Shown: piece after piece, positions 28,700-39,252 of the stretch
Layout: the number at the start of each line of letters is the position of its first letter
Position numbering within the stretch: the first letter of the stretch is position 1
Assembly: GCA_018401555.1 (NCBI GenBank)
Contig: JAGYKP010000096.1
Location: 1 to 42,179 of the forward strand
DNA length: 42,179 nt
Reading direction: 5' to 3'
DNA from: Halomonas sp.
GTDB lineage: Bacteria; Pseudomonadota; Gammaproteobacteria; Pseudomonadales; Halomonadaceae
Notes under the pieces: generated by a model
What the model was told of the DNA's origin: nothing
Seen by the model: only the letters and a program-made list of their open reading frames with translations
The model's database searches: none
Position numbers and translations under genes: made by a program

Positions 28700-29868
28700 A
28701 TGAACGTGCGCAAGATGACCGACCTCGACCTCAGCGGAAAGCGCGTGCTGATCCGCGAGGACCTCAACGTGCCCGTCAAGCACGGCAAGGTGACCAGCGA
28801 CGCCCGCCTGCGCGCGGCCCTGCCCTCCATCCAGGCCGCCCTGGACGGCGGCGCCCGGGTGCTGCTGATGAGCCACCTGGGGCGTCCCACCGAGGGCGAA
28901 CCCGCCGAGGAGTTCTCCCTGGCGCCAGTGGCCGAGCACCTCGGCGAGCTGCTGGGCCGTCCGGTGCGCCTGGTCAAGGATTACCTGGGTGACGAGGTCG
29001 CCAGCGAGGATGGCGAGGTGGTACTGCTCGAGAACGTGCGCTTCAATCGGGGCGAGAAGAAGGACGATGAGACCCTCTCGAAGCAGTATGCCGCGCTCTG
29101 CGACATCTACGTGATGGACGCCTTCGGCACCGCCCACCGCGCCCAGGCCTCCACCCACGGCGTGGCCCGCTTCGCCCCCTTGGCCTGCGCCGGCCCGCTG
29201 CTGGCCGCCGAGCTCGACGCCCTGGAGAAGGCGCTGGCCACCCCGGCGCGCCCCATGGCGGCCATCGTCGGTGGCTCAAGGTCTCCACCAAGCTGGAGGT
29301 GCTCAACGCCCTCTCCGAGAAGTGCGACCAGCTGATCGTCGGCGGCGGCATCGCCAACACCTTCATCGCCGCGGCGGGCCACAACGTCGGCAAGTCGCTG
29401 CATGAAGCCGACCTGATCGACCAGGCGAAGGCGCTGATGGCGAAGGTCGAGATCCCGCTCCCCTCCGACGTGGTGGTGGCCACCGAGTTCTCGGAGTCCG
29501 CCGAGGCGGTAGTCAAGCCGGTGGATCAGGTGGCTGATGACGAGATGATCCTCGATATCGGCCCCGAGAGCGCTGCGCGCCTGGCGGCCATGCTCAAGGA
29601 CGCCGGTACCATCCTGTGGAACGGCCCGGTGGGCGTGTTCGAGATCGACCAGTTCGGCCACGGCACCGAGGTGATCGCCCGCGCCATCGCCGAGAGCCCG
29701 GCCTTCTCCATCGCCGGCGGCGGCGACACCCTGGCGGCCATCGACAAGTACGCCATCGCCGAGAAGGTCTCCTACATCTCCACCGGCGGCGGTGCCTTCC
29801 TCGAATACGTCGAGGGCAAGACCCTGCCGGCAGTGGCCGCCCTGGAAGCCGCCGCGGCCCAGGCCTGA
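28700..29868 (+). CDS. pgk: phosphoglycerate kinase (one frameshift)
   Basis: Glycolytic kinase exchanging phosphate between 1,3-bisphosphoglycerate and ADP. The N-terminal part has [32 protein letters not shown] and [13 protein letters not shown] (substrate loop), then [13 protein letters not shown]. After AAIVGGS one C is missing (29275-29280); restoring it gives [16 protein letters not shown], and the second half continues to [13 protein letters not shown] and [12 protein letters not shown], the nucleotide domain. Corrected length 389 residues. An essential gene, so the shift is probably a sequence error. The start at 28700 matches the family's MxxxKMTDLDL N-terminus. Confidence 0.95.
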
Positions 29869-29951
29869 TAGACTAGACAAATCCCGATCACGACTCTTCA
29901 CGCGGCGGCTGCCTCCAGGTGCCGCCGCCACCACGAACGACAGGTGAGAAC

Positions 29952-31021
29952 ATGGCACTGATCAGCATGCGCCAGCTGCTGGACCACGCCGCCGAGCATG
30001 GCTACGGCGTGCCGGCCTTCAACGTCAACAACCTCGAGCAGATGCGCGCCATCATGGAAGCCGCGGATCGCACCGACTCCCCGGTGATCGTTCAGGCCTC
30101 AGCCGGTGCCCGCAAGTACGCCGGCGCCCCCTTCCTGCGCCACCTGATCCTGGCCGCGGTGGAGGAGTTCCCGCATATCCCGGTGGTCATGCACCAGGAC
30201 CACGGCACCAGCCCCGGGGTGTGCCAGCGCTCCATCCAGCTGGGCTTCTCCTCGGTGATGATGGACGGCTCGCTGGGCGAGGATGGCAAGACCCCGACCA
30301 GCTACGAGTACAACGTCGACGTCACCCGTCGCACCGTGGAGATGGCCCACGCCTGCGGCGTCTCCGTGGAGGGCGAGCTGGGCTGCCTGGGCAGCCTGGA
30401 GACCGGCATGGGCGAGTGCCGAGGACGGCCACGGCTGTCGAGGGCAAGCTCGACCACAGCCAGCTGCTCACCGATCCCGCGGAGGCCGCCGACTTCGTCG
30501 CCAAGACCAAGGTCGACGCCCTGGCGATCGCCATCGGCACCAGCCACGGCGCCTACAAGTTCACCCGGCCGCCGACCGGCGACAGTGCTGGCCATCCAGC
30601 CGCATCGCCGAGATCCACAAGGCGCATCCCCAACACCCACCTGGTGATGCACGGCTCCTCCTCGGTGCCCCAGGAGTGGCTGGACATGATCAACAAGTAC
30701 GGCGGTGCCATCCCCGAGACCTACGGCGTGCCCGTCGAGGAGATCATCGAGGGCATCAAGCACGGGGTGCGCAAGGTCAATATCGACACCGACCTGCGCC
30801 TGGCCTCCACCGGTGCGGTGCGCCGCTTCCTGGCCGAGAACCCCAGCGAGTTCGACCCGCGCAAGTTCCTCAAGGAAACCGTTTCCGCGATGCGTGACCT
30901 GTGCATCGACCGCTACGAGGCCTTCGGCACCGCCGGCAACGCCTCGAAGATCAAACCGATCAACCTGGAAGCGATGTTCGAGCGCTACGCGAGCGGTGAG
31001 CTGGACCCCAAGGTCCGCTGA
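29952..31021 (+). CDS. fba: fructose-bisphosphate aldolase class II (five 1-base insertions)
   Basis: Zinc aldolase joining dihydroxyacetone phosphate and glyceraldehyde 3-phosphate, of the 354-residue CbbA type. [20 protein letters not shown] opens the barrel; zinc ligands lie in [10 protein letters not shown] and later in [24 protein letters not shown] is the phosphate loop. The frame is disturbed at about 30418 and 30437 (one extra T each) and between 30583 and 30632 (three extra bases). Removing exactly five bases gives 1065 bases, the normal length. AGGTGAG precedes the ATG. It forms a cluster with epd and pgk. Confidence 0.93.
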
Positions 31022-31040
31022 TCCTCCCTGTCTCGAGTCT

Positions 31041-31066
31041 AACGGGCGGCCTGCGGGTCGCCCGTT
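31041..31066 (+). terminator. terminator-like hairpin after fba
   Basis: AACGGGCG (31041-31048) pairs with CGCCCGTT (31059-31066) over a ten-base loop, about 20 bases after the fba stop. No strong T-run follows. The stretch to 31231 holds no other gene I can support. Confidence 0.5.
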
Positions 31067-31231
31067 CGCGTGCGAGCCCCACCACGGCCACCGAGGGGCG
31101 CACTGACATACGCTCCAGAAATATGCCCTCGGCCATGGCAACTTCGAAAACAGTGTTCACAAAGTCCGCGATCTCGGCTTACACTGATAGAAAGCAATGA
31201 CGCAACCTGACCAAACCCGCGAGGATTGGTG

Positions 31232-31932
31232 ATGCCACGCCCCCTCTGCCTGCTCTTCGACTGTGACGGCACCCTGGTCGACAGCGAGCCGCTGCTCGCC
31301 GACGAGATGGCGACCGCACTCAACGCCGTGGGCCTGCCGTTCCAGGCCACCGACTATGTCGGCGAATTTCGCGGGGCACGCTTCCGACGCATCGTCGCCG
31401 AGCTGGAGAGCCGTTATGGTCGGGTCGATTCCGCGGCTCTGGAACCGCTGGAACACAACATGCGCGCCAACCTCAACCGGCGCCTGGCCACCGAACTCAC
31501 CCCCATCGAGGGCGCCACCGAGGCGCTGGCGGCCCTGTCCGCCTTTCCCATGGCCTTTCCCATGGGCGTGGTCTCCAACGGTCCGGAGAACAAGATCCGC
31601 ACCTCGCTGGTCGCCACCGGCCTGGATACCCTGTTCGGCGACCACCTGTTCAGCGCCTACACCGCCAACTGCTGGAAGCCCGACCCCTGCCTGTACGCCC
31701 ATGCGGCACAGCAGATGGGCTACCCCCCGCAGCACTGCCTGGCCATCGAGGATTCGGTGGTCGGCGTCAAGGCGGCCCTGGGTGCCGGCATGCTGGTGGT
31801 CCACCTCAACCGCTACCCGGACGTCGAGCAGACCCCCGAGGGGGCGATCATGATCACCAGCATGTTCCAGCTGCCCACCGTGGTGGCCCGCCTGTCACGC
31901 GACCTGGCACCGCGCGCCGCGGCCCGCGCTGA
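31232..31932 (+). CDS. HAD-superfamily phosphatase, YieH-like
   Basis: Haloacid-dehalogenase-type phosphohydrolase, probably acting on phosphorylated sugars or nucleotides. Motif I is FDCDGTLVDSEPLL with the nucleophile Asp; motif II MGVVSNGPENK; motif III Lys in NCWKPDPCLY; motif IV CLAIEDSVVGVKAA. ATG at 31232 follows GAGGA by six bases. As read the frame passes without stop into yciH at 32018. A TGA in another frame at 31930-31932 lies where the family ends, so I give that as the likely end; it is uncertain. Confidence 0.8.
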
Positions 31933-32017
31933 GTCGGCTCGCCACCCCAGCGCAAGCGGCGGCCACAGCCGCTATCATCCCGGCACCTTCTCTTCATCCT
32001 TTCCGGGAGTCCTCCCC

Positions 32018-32392
32018 ATGCCATCACTCCAGGACCAGCTGCGCGGCCTCGTCTACTCCACCGAGCACGGCGCGACCTGCCCCGACTGTCGCCAGCCCGT
32101 CGCCGAGTGTCACTGCGCCGAACAGGCCGAGCAGGCGCGCCTCGCCGAGCTCGACGGCATTGTGCGCATCCGCCGCGAGACCAGCGGCCGCAAGGGCAAG
32201 GGGGTGACCACCATCGGTGGCGTGCCGCTGCCCGAGGCCGAACTCAAGACACTGGCCAAGGCGCTGAAGAAGCGTTGCGGCACCGGCGGCGCCGTCAAGG
32301 AGGGGGTAATCGAGATCCAGGGCGACCACCGCGAGGTGCTCAAGGCGGAACTCGAGTCTCGCGGCTACAAGGTCAAGCTGGCCGGCGGCTGA
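32018..32392 (+). CDS. yciH: YciH-family SUI1/eIF1-like translation factor
   Basis: A 124-residue bacterial homologue of eukaryotic initiation factor 1. A Cys-rich N-terminal part (TCPDCRQPVAECHC) may bind metal. The SUI1 domain has IRRETSGRKGKGVTTIGGVP, KRCGTGGAVKEGVIEIQGDH and AELESRGYKVKLAGG. YciH proteins help judge the start codon and initiator tRNA. ATG at 32018 with GGGAG upstream and a TATCAT box near 31973 suggest its own start despite the open frame from the HAD gene. It converges with the sirtuin gene. Confidence 0.9.
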   Translation: MPSLQDQLRGLVYSTEHGATCPDCRQPVAECHCAEQAEQARLAELDGIVRIRRETSGRKGKGVTTIGGVPLPEAELKTLAKALKKRCGTGGAVKEGVIEIQGDHREVLKAELESRGYKVKLAGG

Positions 32393-33262
32393 GGGCGGGC
32401 CCTCCAGCCGCTCGACCAGCGCACCCAGCGAGGTCTCCAGCGGCGCCGCCACCTTGAGCGAATAGAGCGCGTCGGCGCGGGTGCGCCCCAGATTGAGGCA
32501 GGCGATGGGCTTGCCGTCGCGGGCCGCGGCCCGCGCGAAGCGGAAGCCCGAATAGACCATCAGCGAGGAGCCCACCACCAGCAGGGCATCACACTCCTCG
32601 ACCAGGGCGAAGGCGCGCTCGACCACATCACTCGGCACGCTATCGCCGAAGAACACCACGTCGGGCTTCCAGATGCCGTCGCCGCAGCGCGAGCAGTCGG
32701 GCACCCGGAACGCGGAGAAGTCCGCCTCCAGGTCGGCGTCGCCGTCGGGCGCCGCGGCGGCACCGGTGGTCGCCCAGCGCGGATTGAGCGCCTCGAGTTC
32801 GGCGTGCAGCGCATGGCGCATGCGACTGGCGCCGCAGCCCATGCAGCGCACCTGATCGGCGCGACCGTGCAGGTCGATGACTCGTCGCGAGCCGGCACGC
32901 TGGTGCAGGCCATCCACGTTCTGGGTGATCACCCCGCGCACCTGGCCCAGCGCCTCGAGCCTGGCCAGGGCACGATGCGCCGCATTGGGTCGTGCCTCGC
33001 CCAGGGTACGAAAGCCCACCAGGGCACGCGCCCAGTAGCGCTGCCGGGCGGCGTGACTGCCCATGAACTGGCGATGCTGCATGGGCGGCGAGCGCTTCCA
33101 CTCGCCGGCATCGTCGCGGTAGTCGGGAATGCCGCTGGCGGTGCTGATCCCGGCACCGCCGAGAACCGCCAGTCGCGGATGGCGCACGACGAAATCGACG
33201 AGCGCCTCCAGGTTCGCCTCGCTTTCATCGCGTACCGCTGATGCTGCTGGTGCTGCCGTCAT
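32373..33262 (-). CDS. Sir2-family NAD-dependent protein deacylase
   Basis: Sirtuin removing acyl groups from lysines using NAD. LAVLGGAGISTASGIPDYRD is the NAD loop, ITQNVDGLHQRAG carries Gln-Asn-Asp and the catalytic His is in VIDLHGRADQ. Four zinc-binding Cys are in RCMGCGASR and PDCSRCGDG. WKPDVVFFGDSVP and LLVVGSSLMVYSGFRFA complete the fold. As read the frame continues about 115 codons antisense through all of yciH. A TGA in another frame at 32373-32375 follows LVERLEGPA-type sequence and is the more likely end, implying one indel near 32390-32410. Confidence 0.85.
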
Positions 33263-33369
33263 CCTGCTGCCTCGCTGCCTGCGCCGAACAGAGCATGGCC
33301 CCGGAGGGGGCGGGTTGTCTAGAATGGGGCCACCTCTCGCCGCCCCCTGCGCATGGGCAAGGAATCCCG

Positions 33370-34266
33370 ATGGCCTGGCTGGAATACCTGCTCCCCTTGA
33401 TCTTCCTGTTTCCCCTCGCCGCCATGGGGGTGATCGTGGTGGCGCTTCGCAACCTGCACGATGCCCGGGTGCGCTCGCCCTTCGACGCCCAGCCGCTGCG
33501 CGAACCCGGCCAGCACCTGCGCGACCGCCTCGACGACGCCTTCGCCGGACTCTATCTGAATGGCGCCCTGGGTCCCCTGGTCACCCTGGTGCCGCTGGTC
33601 TACGGCATGGGTCGCATGATCTTCTCTGCCGAGCAGCACTGGGTGGAGTGGGCGCTCTACGGCGCGCTGAGCACCCTGCTGGTGCTCGCCTACAGCTTCC
33701 GCCTGATGCGCGACTTCCAGCGCATCCGGCGGCTCAAGCTGGGGCTGGCCTGCGAGCTGGCGGTGGGCCAGGAGCTGGAACGCCTGGTGCGCCCCGAGGC
33801 CCATCCCTTCTATGTCTTCCACGATGTGCCGGCGGCCGGTACGCGCATCGATCACGTGGTGGTCACGCCCTGCGGGGTCTTCGTGGTGGAGACCCGTGCC
33901 CGCACCCGCCCCTTCACCCCTTCCGGGGAAGAGCTCGACCGGCTGGTGGTGGAGAAGGCGCGGCTGCGCTTCCCGGGCTGGAGCGAGCGCAAGCCGCTGG
34001 CCAGGACCCGCGAGCTGGCGCGCTGGATGGCCGAGTGGCTGAGCTCGCGCACCGGCCGCACGGTGCCGGTGATGGGCGTGCTGACCCTCCCCGGCTGGAA
34101 GGTGGAGGCCGATCAGGGGCCGGATGACCTGCTGGTGGACAGCGGTGACCACCTGGCCGGCCGCCTGGCCGATCTGTGCCCCGGCGAGTTCGATGCCACC
34201 ACCCACGATGCCGTCATCGCCATCCTGCTCGAGCATGCCGGCGCCGGTCGAGCCCCGGGCGACTAG
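33370..34266 (+). CDS. membrane protein with nuclease-related (NERD) domain
   Basis: A 298-residue protein. Hydrophobic segments near residues 5-25 (LLPLIFLFPLAAMGVIVVAL), 62-78 (LGPLVTLVPLVYGMG) and 95-112 (LYGALSTLLVLAYSF) anchor it. The following soluble part has ELAVGQELERLV, FYVFHDVP, GTRIDHVVVTPCGVFVVETR and a Lys/Trp-rich stretch, the NERD pattern related to restriction-type nucleases (Asp and Glu in IDHVVV and VVETR). Substrate unknown. AGGA six bases before the ATG at 33370 is better than earlier starts. It lies between convergent dgt and divergent sirtuin genes. Confidence 0.75.
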   Translation: MAWLEYLLPLIFLFPLAAMGVIVVALRNLHDARVRSPFDAQPLREPGQHLRDRLDDAFAGLYLNGALGPLVTLVPLVYGMGRMIFSAEQHWVEWALYGALSTLLVLAYSFRLMRDFQRIRRLKLGLACELAVGQELERLVRPEAHPFYVFHDVPAAGTRIDHVVVTPCGVFVVETRARTRPFTPSGEELDRLVVEKARLRFPGWSERKPLARTRELARWMAEWLSSRTGRTVPVMGVLTLPGWKVEADQGPDDLLVDSGDHLAGRLADLCPGEFDATTHDAVIAILLEHAGAGRAPGD

Positions 34267-34282
34267 CCTGACCTGAAGCGGC

Positions 34283-35632
34283 TCAGTCGCCGCGCAGGCG
34301 TCCACCCATCTCCTGGGCCAGGTCCACGGCGTAGTGGTCGGTCATGCCGCCGATGAAGTCGAGCATGCGCCGGTAGCTGTCGTAGAGGCTCCAGGAGGGA
34401 CGCGGGGTATTCTCGCCGATCAGCGCCAGCACCCGCTGGTGCTTGAAGGTCGAGCGCCCGGTGTGGTGCAGCTCGTGGGCCGCGCCGATAAAGGCCTCGA
34501 GCAGGATGCCCAGGGTGGTATAGGCGCCGATCTCCAGCTTGGCCTTGCGCTCGTTCTGGAAGATGCGCTCCCGGGCCAGTTGCTTGGCCGCCTTCACCCC
34601 CCAGTCCAGGTCGGGATGACACAGCTCCAGCAGGTCCGACTTCAGCCGCCCGGCCAGCAGCTCCGCCTCGTGCTGCACGAACACCGCCCCCACATCGTTC
34701 ACCGCACGCTCCATGGCCGCGCCGCGCAGGGCGGCGATGCGACGCCGCTGGGAGACCCCGTGACGCTGCATGGCGGTGTAGTCGCCGGGGGCGCCGCCGG
34801 CGATCTGGATCAGGATCCCGGCCACCTCCTCATAGCGCAGGATGCCCATCTCCAGGCCATCTTCCAGGTCGAGCAGCGCATAGCAGATGTCGTCGGCGGC
34901 CTCCACCAGCCAGGCCAGGGGGTGGCGGCACCAGCGCCCCTCTCCTCTCGGCAGCAGGCCCAGCCGCTCGACCACCTCGACCAGCAGCTCGCGCTCGCTC
35001 TGGTAGCAGCCGAACTTGCCCGCCGCGCCGCCGTGCTCCACCGTCCAGGGATACTTGAGCAGGGTGCCCAGGGTCGCCGAGGTCAGGCGCATGCCGCCGC
35101 GGAACTGGTTGTACTCCACCTGGGTGACGATGCGAAAGCCCTGGGCGTTGCCCTCGTAGGTGAGCAGGTCCTGGCGCTCCAGGGGCGAGAGCCCATCGAG
35201 CAGGCCCTTGTCATCACTCTCGGCGCGCTTGAACCAGTCGCGGATGGCGTACTCCCCGGCATGGCCGAAGGGCGGATTGCCGATATCGTGGCCGAGGCAG
35301 GCGGCCTGGACGATCACCCCCAGGTCGGCGGGGGTGATCCACTCGGGCAGGCGACCGCTCAAGCGCTCACCGACGATCATGCCCAGCGAGCGCCCCACGC
35401 AGCCCACCTCCAGGGAGTGGGTCAGGCGGGTATGGATATGGTCGTTGTCGGTCAGCGGATGCACCTGGGTCTTGCGCCCCAGGCGCCGGAAGGAACCGGC
35501 GAAGACGATGCGGTCGTGATCCTTGTGGAAGGGGCTGCGGCCGATCTCGTGCACGGCCGTTACCGGGGCGCTCGCCGCGCCGGTCGTGCAGGCGGCTCGG
35601 GTCAGCAGCCGCTCCCAGCTCATCTGCGTCAT
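34283..35632 (-). CDS. dgt: deoxyguanosinetriphosphate triphosphohydrolase-like protein
   Basis: HD-domain dNTP triphosphohydrolase of about 449 residues. Metal ligands are visible in HTRLTHSLEVGCVGRSLG and in AACLGHDIGNPPFGHAGE; FRRLGRKTQVHPL precedes and NAQGFRIVTQVEYNQFRGG follows, all typical. LVEAADDICYALLDLEDGLE is the third HD element. ATG at 35632 with AGGAG eight bases upstream is preferred to 35638. It is complete, lies just after ntrC and may be co-transcribed. Confidence 0.92.
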   Translation of the reverse strand: MTQMSWERLLTRAACTTGAASAPVTAVHEIGRSPFHKDHDRIVFAGSFRRLGRKTQVHPLTDNDHIHTRLTHSLEVGCVGRSLGMIVGERLSGRLPEWITPADLGVIVQAACLGHDIGNPPFGHAGEYAIRDWFKRAESDDKGLLDGLSPLERQDLLTYEGNAQGFRIVTQVEYNQFRGGMRLTSATLGTLLKYPWTVEHGGAAGKFGCYQSERELLVEVVERLGLLPRGEGRWCRHPLAWLVEAADDICYALLDLEDGLEMGILRYEEVAGILIQIAGGAPGDYTAMQRHGVSQRRRIAALRGAAMERAVNDVGAVFVQHEAELLAGRLKSDLLELCHPDLDWGVKAAKQLARERIFQNERKAKLEIGAYTTLGILLEAFIGAAHELHHTGRSTFKHQRVLALIGENTPRPSWSLYDSYRRMLDFIGGMTDHYAVDLAQEMGGRLRGD

Positions 35633-35686
35633 GGGCATCTCTCCTTGAGAGGCCCATTCTGGCAGCCCCGACGCCCCGCCCAGCCC

Positions 35687-37064
<1,378 letters not shown>

Positions 37065-37072
<8 letters not shown>

Positions 37073-38123
37073 GGCGCGTCTCCAGAGGAATCAGCAAGCG
37101 GAATTCGGTATGGCCCGGCACGGAATCGCATTCGATCAGGCCCTGGTGCTGGTGCAGGATACCCTGGGCGATGGAGAGCCCCAGGCCGCTGCCGTCGGCA
37201 CGCCCCGAGACCATGGGGTAGAACAGCGTCTCCTGCAGCGCTTCGGGGACGCCGGGGCCGTTGTCGAGGATCGCCACCTCGGCGACCAGACGGTGGCGCT
37301 CGGCACCCAGGGTGAACTGGCGCCGCGCCCGGGTGCGCAGCACCAGGCTCGGCTCGGGCGTCGCCGCCTCGCCCATCGCCTCCACGGCGTTGCGGGCCAC
37401 ATTGAGCACCGCCTGGATCAGCTGCGCCTCGTCGCCGGCGAGGTCCGGCAGGCTGGGGTCATAGTCGCGCTCGATGCTCACCCCGGGGTGCTCGGCGAGC
37501 AGCAGGGTTCGCACCCGCTCCAGCACCTTGTGGATGTTGACCGGCTGGTGGCGCACCACCCGGTTGGGACCCAGCATGGAGTCCACCAGGTCGCGCAGGC
37601 GGTCCACCTCCTCGATGATGATGCGGGTGAATTCGCGATGCGCCGGGTTCTCCAGGTCGCGCTCCAGCAGCTGGGCGGCGCCGCGGATGCCGCCCAGCGG
37701 GTTCTTGACCTCGTGGGCCAGGCCCCGCGTCAGCACCTTGACGGTCTCCTGGCGGGTCATCAGCGCCTCCTCCCGGGAGATGCGAATCAGCCGGTCGCGG
37801 GGCTCCACCTCCAGCAGCAGCTCGTCGCGGGAGAGCGGGGTCACGGTGTAGTCCACGGTCAGCGGCTCGCCGCCCAGCATCGCCAGGCGCGCCTCGCGAC
37901 GGGTAAAGGGGTGGCAGGCGTCACGCGCCTTGGTCAGCACCTCGGCCAGGCCGTCCGCCTGCTCCATCAGCGAGCAGAGTGCCACCCCCTGCACACGACT
38001 CAGGCTCACCGAGAGCAGCGCCTCGGCGGCAGGGTTCATCCACGCCACCCTGAGCTCGCCATCCAGCAGCAGCACGGCGGTGGAGAGGTGTTCCATCAGG
38101 CGTTGGTACATCGAAGCGGCCAT
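37065..38123 (-). CDS. ntrB: nitrogen regulation sensor histidine kinase NtrB (GlnL)
   Basis: A complete 352-residue soluble kinase/phosphatase of NtrC, controlled by PII. An N-terminal PAS domain (MEHLSTAVLLLDGELRVAWM) is followed by the phospho-His in RGLAHEVKNPLGGIRGAAQL. N-box NVARNAVEAMGEAA, G1 VAILDNGPGVPE and G2 GSGLGLSIAQGILHQHQG are intact. No membrane segment is seen. Upstream an NtrC box overlaps a -24/-12-like element. ATG at 38123 is used; an in-frame ATG at 38111 is possible. Confidence 0.95.
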
Positions 38124-38229
38124 ATCGGGTCCGGGTGATGCTTACCTCTGGAGGAGGGAAGCACTGCAAGAAACAGTGCGCCGGACGCCGAGATGGCCCA
38201 TGACAGCGCGCCACGCGGCGCCTGACGGC

Positions 38230-38244
38230 GCAACACATGCACCA
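38230..38244 (-). promoter_or_regulatory. -24/-12 (sigma54-like) element before ntrB
   Basis: On the minus strand TGGTGCATGTGTTGC has GG and GC ten bases apart, as sigma54 promoters require, with TTGC matching the -12 box. The -24 box TGGTGCA deviates from TGGCACG. It overlaps the NtrC palindrome, so bound NtrC would block it. Confidence 0.4.
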
Positions 38245-38254
38245 AAATAGTGCA
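38238..38254. promoter_or_regulatory. NtrC-binding site before ntrB
   Basis: TGCACCAAAATAGTGCA is almost exactly the enteric NtrC box (TGCAC-N7-GTGCA, A/T core), about 115 bases upstream of ntrB. Its place on a promoter resembles the autorepression site of glnL in enteric bacteria. Confidence 0.8.
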
Positions 38255-38261
38255 TAAACGA

Positions 38262-38524
38262 GACGCCTGCACCATTGCCGAAGAGCCGAATCAGGGCGCC
38301 AGCCGGCTCGCGGCTGCACCGGCTCATCCTCGGGCAGGCGTCGGGAGGGGGCATCGAGGCGCCGCCGGGGCGTCAGGGACTCCTCCTCGCTATCGGCAGG
38401 CGACGGAGGCGGCTGGTAGGGCGGATACTCGGAATGGGAGGCCAGTGCCCGGCCACTGCGGTGGGCGACAGGGCCTGGGGCTGCCGTCCGGGCACCACGG
38501 CCAGGGTGCCCAGCGAGGGGGGAG
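38262..38524 (-). other. proline-rich coding-like stretch after the DUF4124 gene
   Basis: Beyond the TAG at 38525-38527 the minus strand still looks coding in other frames. One frame gives SLGTLAVVPGRQPQ, another gives SEYPPYQPPPSPADSEEESL followed by RRRLPEDEPVQP-like charged sequence up to about 38270. This fits a proline-rich, charged C-terminal tail of the DUF4124 protein split by indels. Otherwise the stretch has no gene. Confidence 0.45.
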
Positions 38525-39096
38525 CTAACCGGACGGCTGGCGATTCACGTTGGCGCGCAGCACATAGATGGTCACCGGCGAGGTGCGGTGGCGAACCTCG
38601 CCGCCGGCATCCAGCAACTCGGCCTGCAGCACATGCTCCCCGGGGTTCATGTTGGGCACCATGAACGCCGAGGTGTGCATCGCCGACTGGCTGACCTGGC
38701 CATCCACCAGCAGCCTGACTCGATGGTCCTCGCGCAGGCCGGGCTCGATCCCCAGGTCCACGGCGATGTTGCCGGCCGCTCCCACCGGGAAGGCCTGCTC
38801 GTGGGTCGGCGAGACGATGCCGGAAGCTGTCGTAGGGCATGAACGGCTGGCCCGGCGCGGCGGGCCTGCCGTCGGGGCGCTGTCCAGCCGCGACGCGACA
38901 CAGCCGGTGCGCTACCTCGCCACTGCCCGACCGGCACCACCGTGACTGGCGCCAGCTCCACCTGCTCGCCGCCGCGGTCGGGGTTGTCGGTAAACACCAC
39001 GTTGCCCTGGGCATCCGTGGTGCGGTAGATATTCTGCGCTTCGGCGGCCACGCCGAAGGTCATGACCAGCACCAACGTCAGCACTGCCTTGTTCAT
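38525..39096 (-). CDS. DUF4124-domain periplasmic protein (frameshifted)
   Basis: A secreted protein of unknown function. It has a signal peptide MNKAVLTLVLVMTFGVAAEA and then the DUF4124 core QNIYRTTDAQGNVVFTDNPD. After VTVVPVGQ the frame is disturbed around 38920 and 38815. The readable remainder is PGQPFMPYDSFR, SPTHEQAFPVGAAGNIAVDL, VRLLVDGQVSQSAMHTSAFM and EHVLQAELLDAGGEV, an Ig-like strand pattern. The coding region may continue beyond the apparent stop to about 38270. Location between glnA and ntrB is conserved in Pseudomonas and relatives. AGGGGG precedes the ATG. Confidence 0.75.
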
Positions 39097-39173
39097 GGAT
39101 CGCCCCCTGCTTGTCGGCTGCGCGAGCCTGGATGGTTCCGCAGCACCACTCTGCGTTGGATAGTGTAGAGAAG

Positions 39174-39204
39174 AAAGGGGTTCCGCCGGTAGCGGAACCC
39201 CTTT
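39174..39204 (-). terminator. strong terminator after glnA (bidirectional shape)
   Basis: AAAGGGGTTCCGC (39174-39186) pairs over 13 bases with GCGGAACCCCTTT (39192-39204) around a five-base loop. On the minus strand the stem is followed by CTTCTCTAC after the TTT; on the plus strand by TTCTGG. It would isolate glnA from the DUF4124-ntrBC genes. Confidence 0.8.
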
Positions 39205-39252
39205 TCTGGTTCAGCGCACGTGACGCCAGCCCCGCCGGGGCGACGACGATCA

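Noticed and set aside
27629..29158. 509-codon minus-strand open frame
   Set aside because: Antisense to epd and pgk, which have full catalytic motifs.
27542..29335. Epd-Pgk fusion enzyme
   Set aside because: Both proteins have normal starts; a stop exists in the adjacent frame at 28659-28661, and indels are common in this sequence.
32024..32372. C-terminal extension of the sirtuin over yciH
   Set aside because: The extra residues are the exact antisense of the SUI1 protein and have no domain character; a stop in another frame lies at the expected end.
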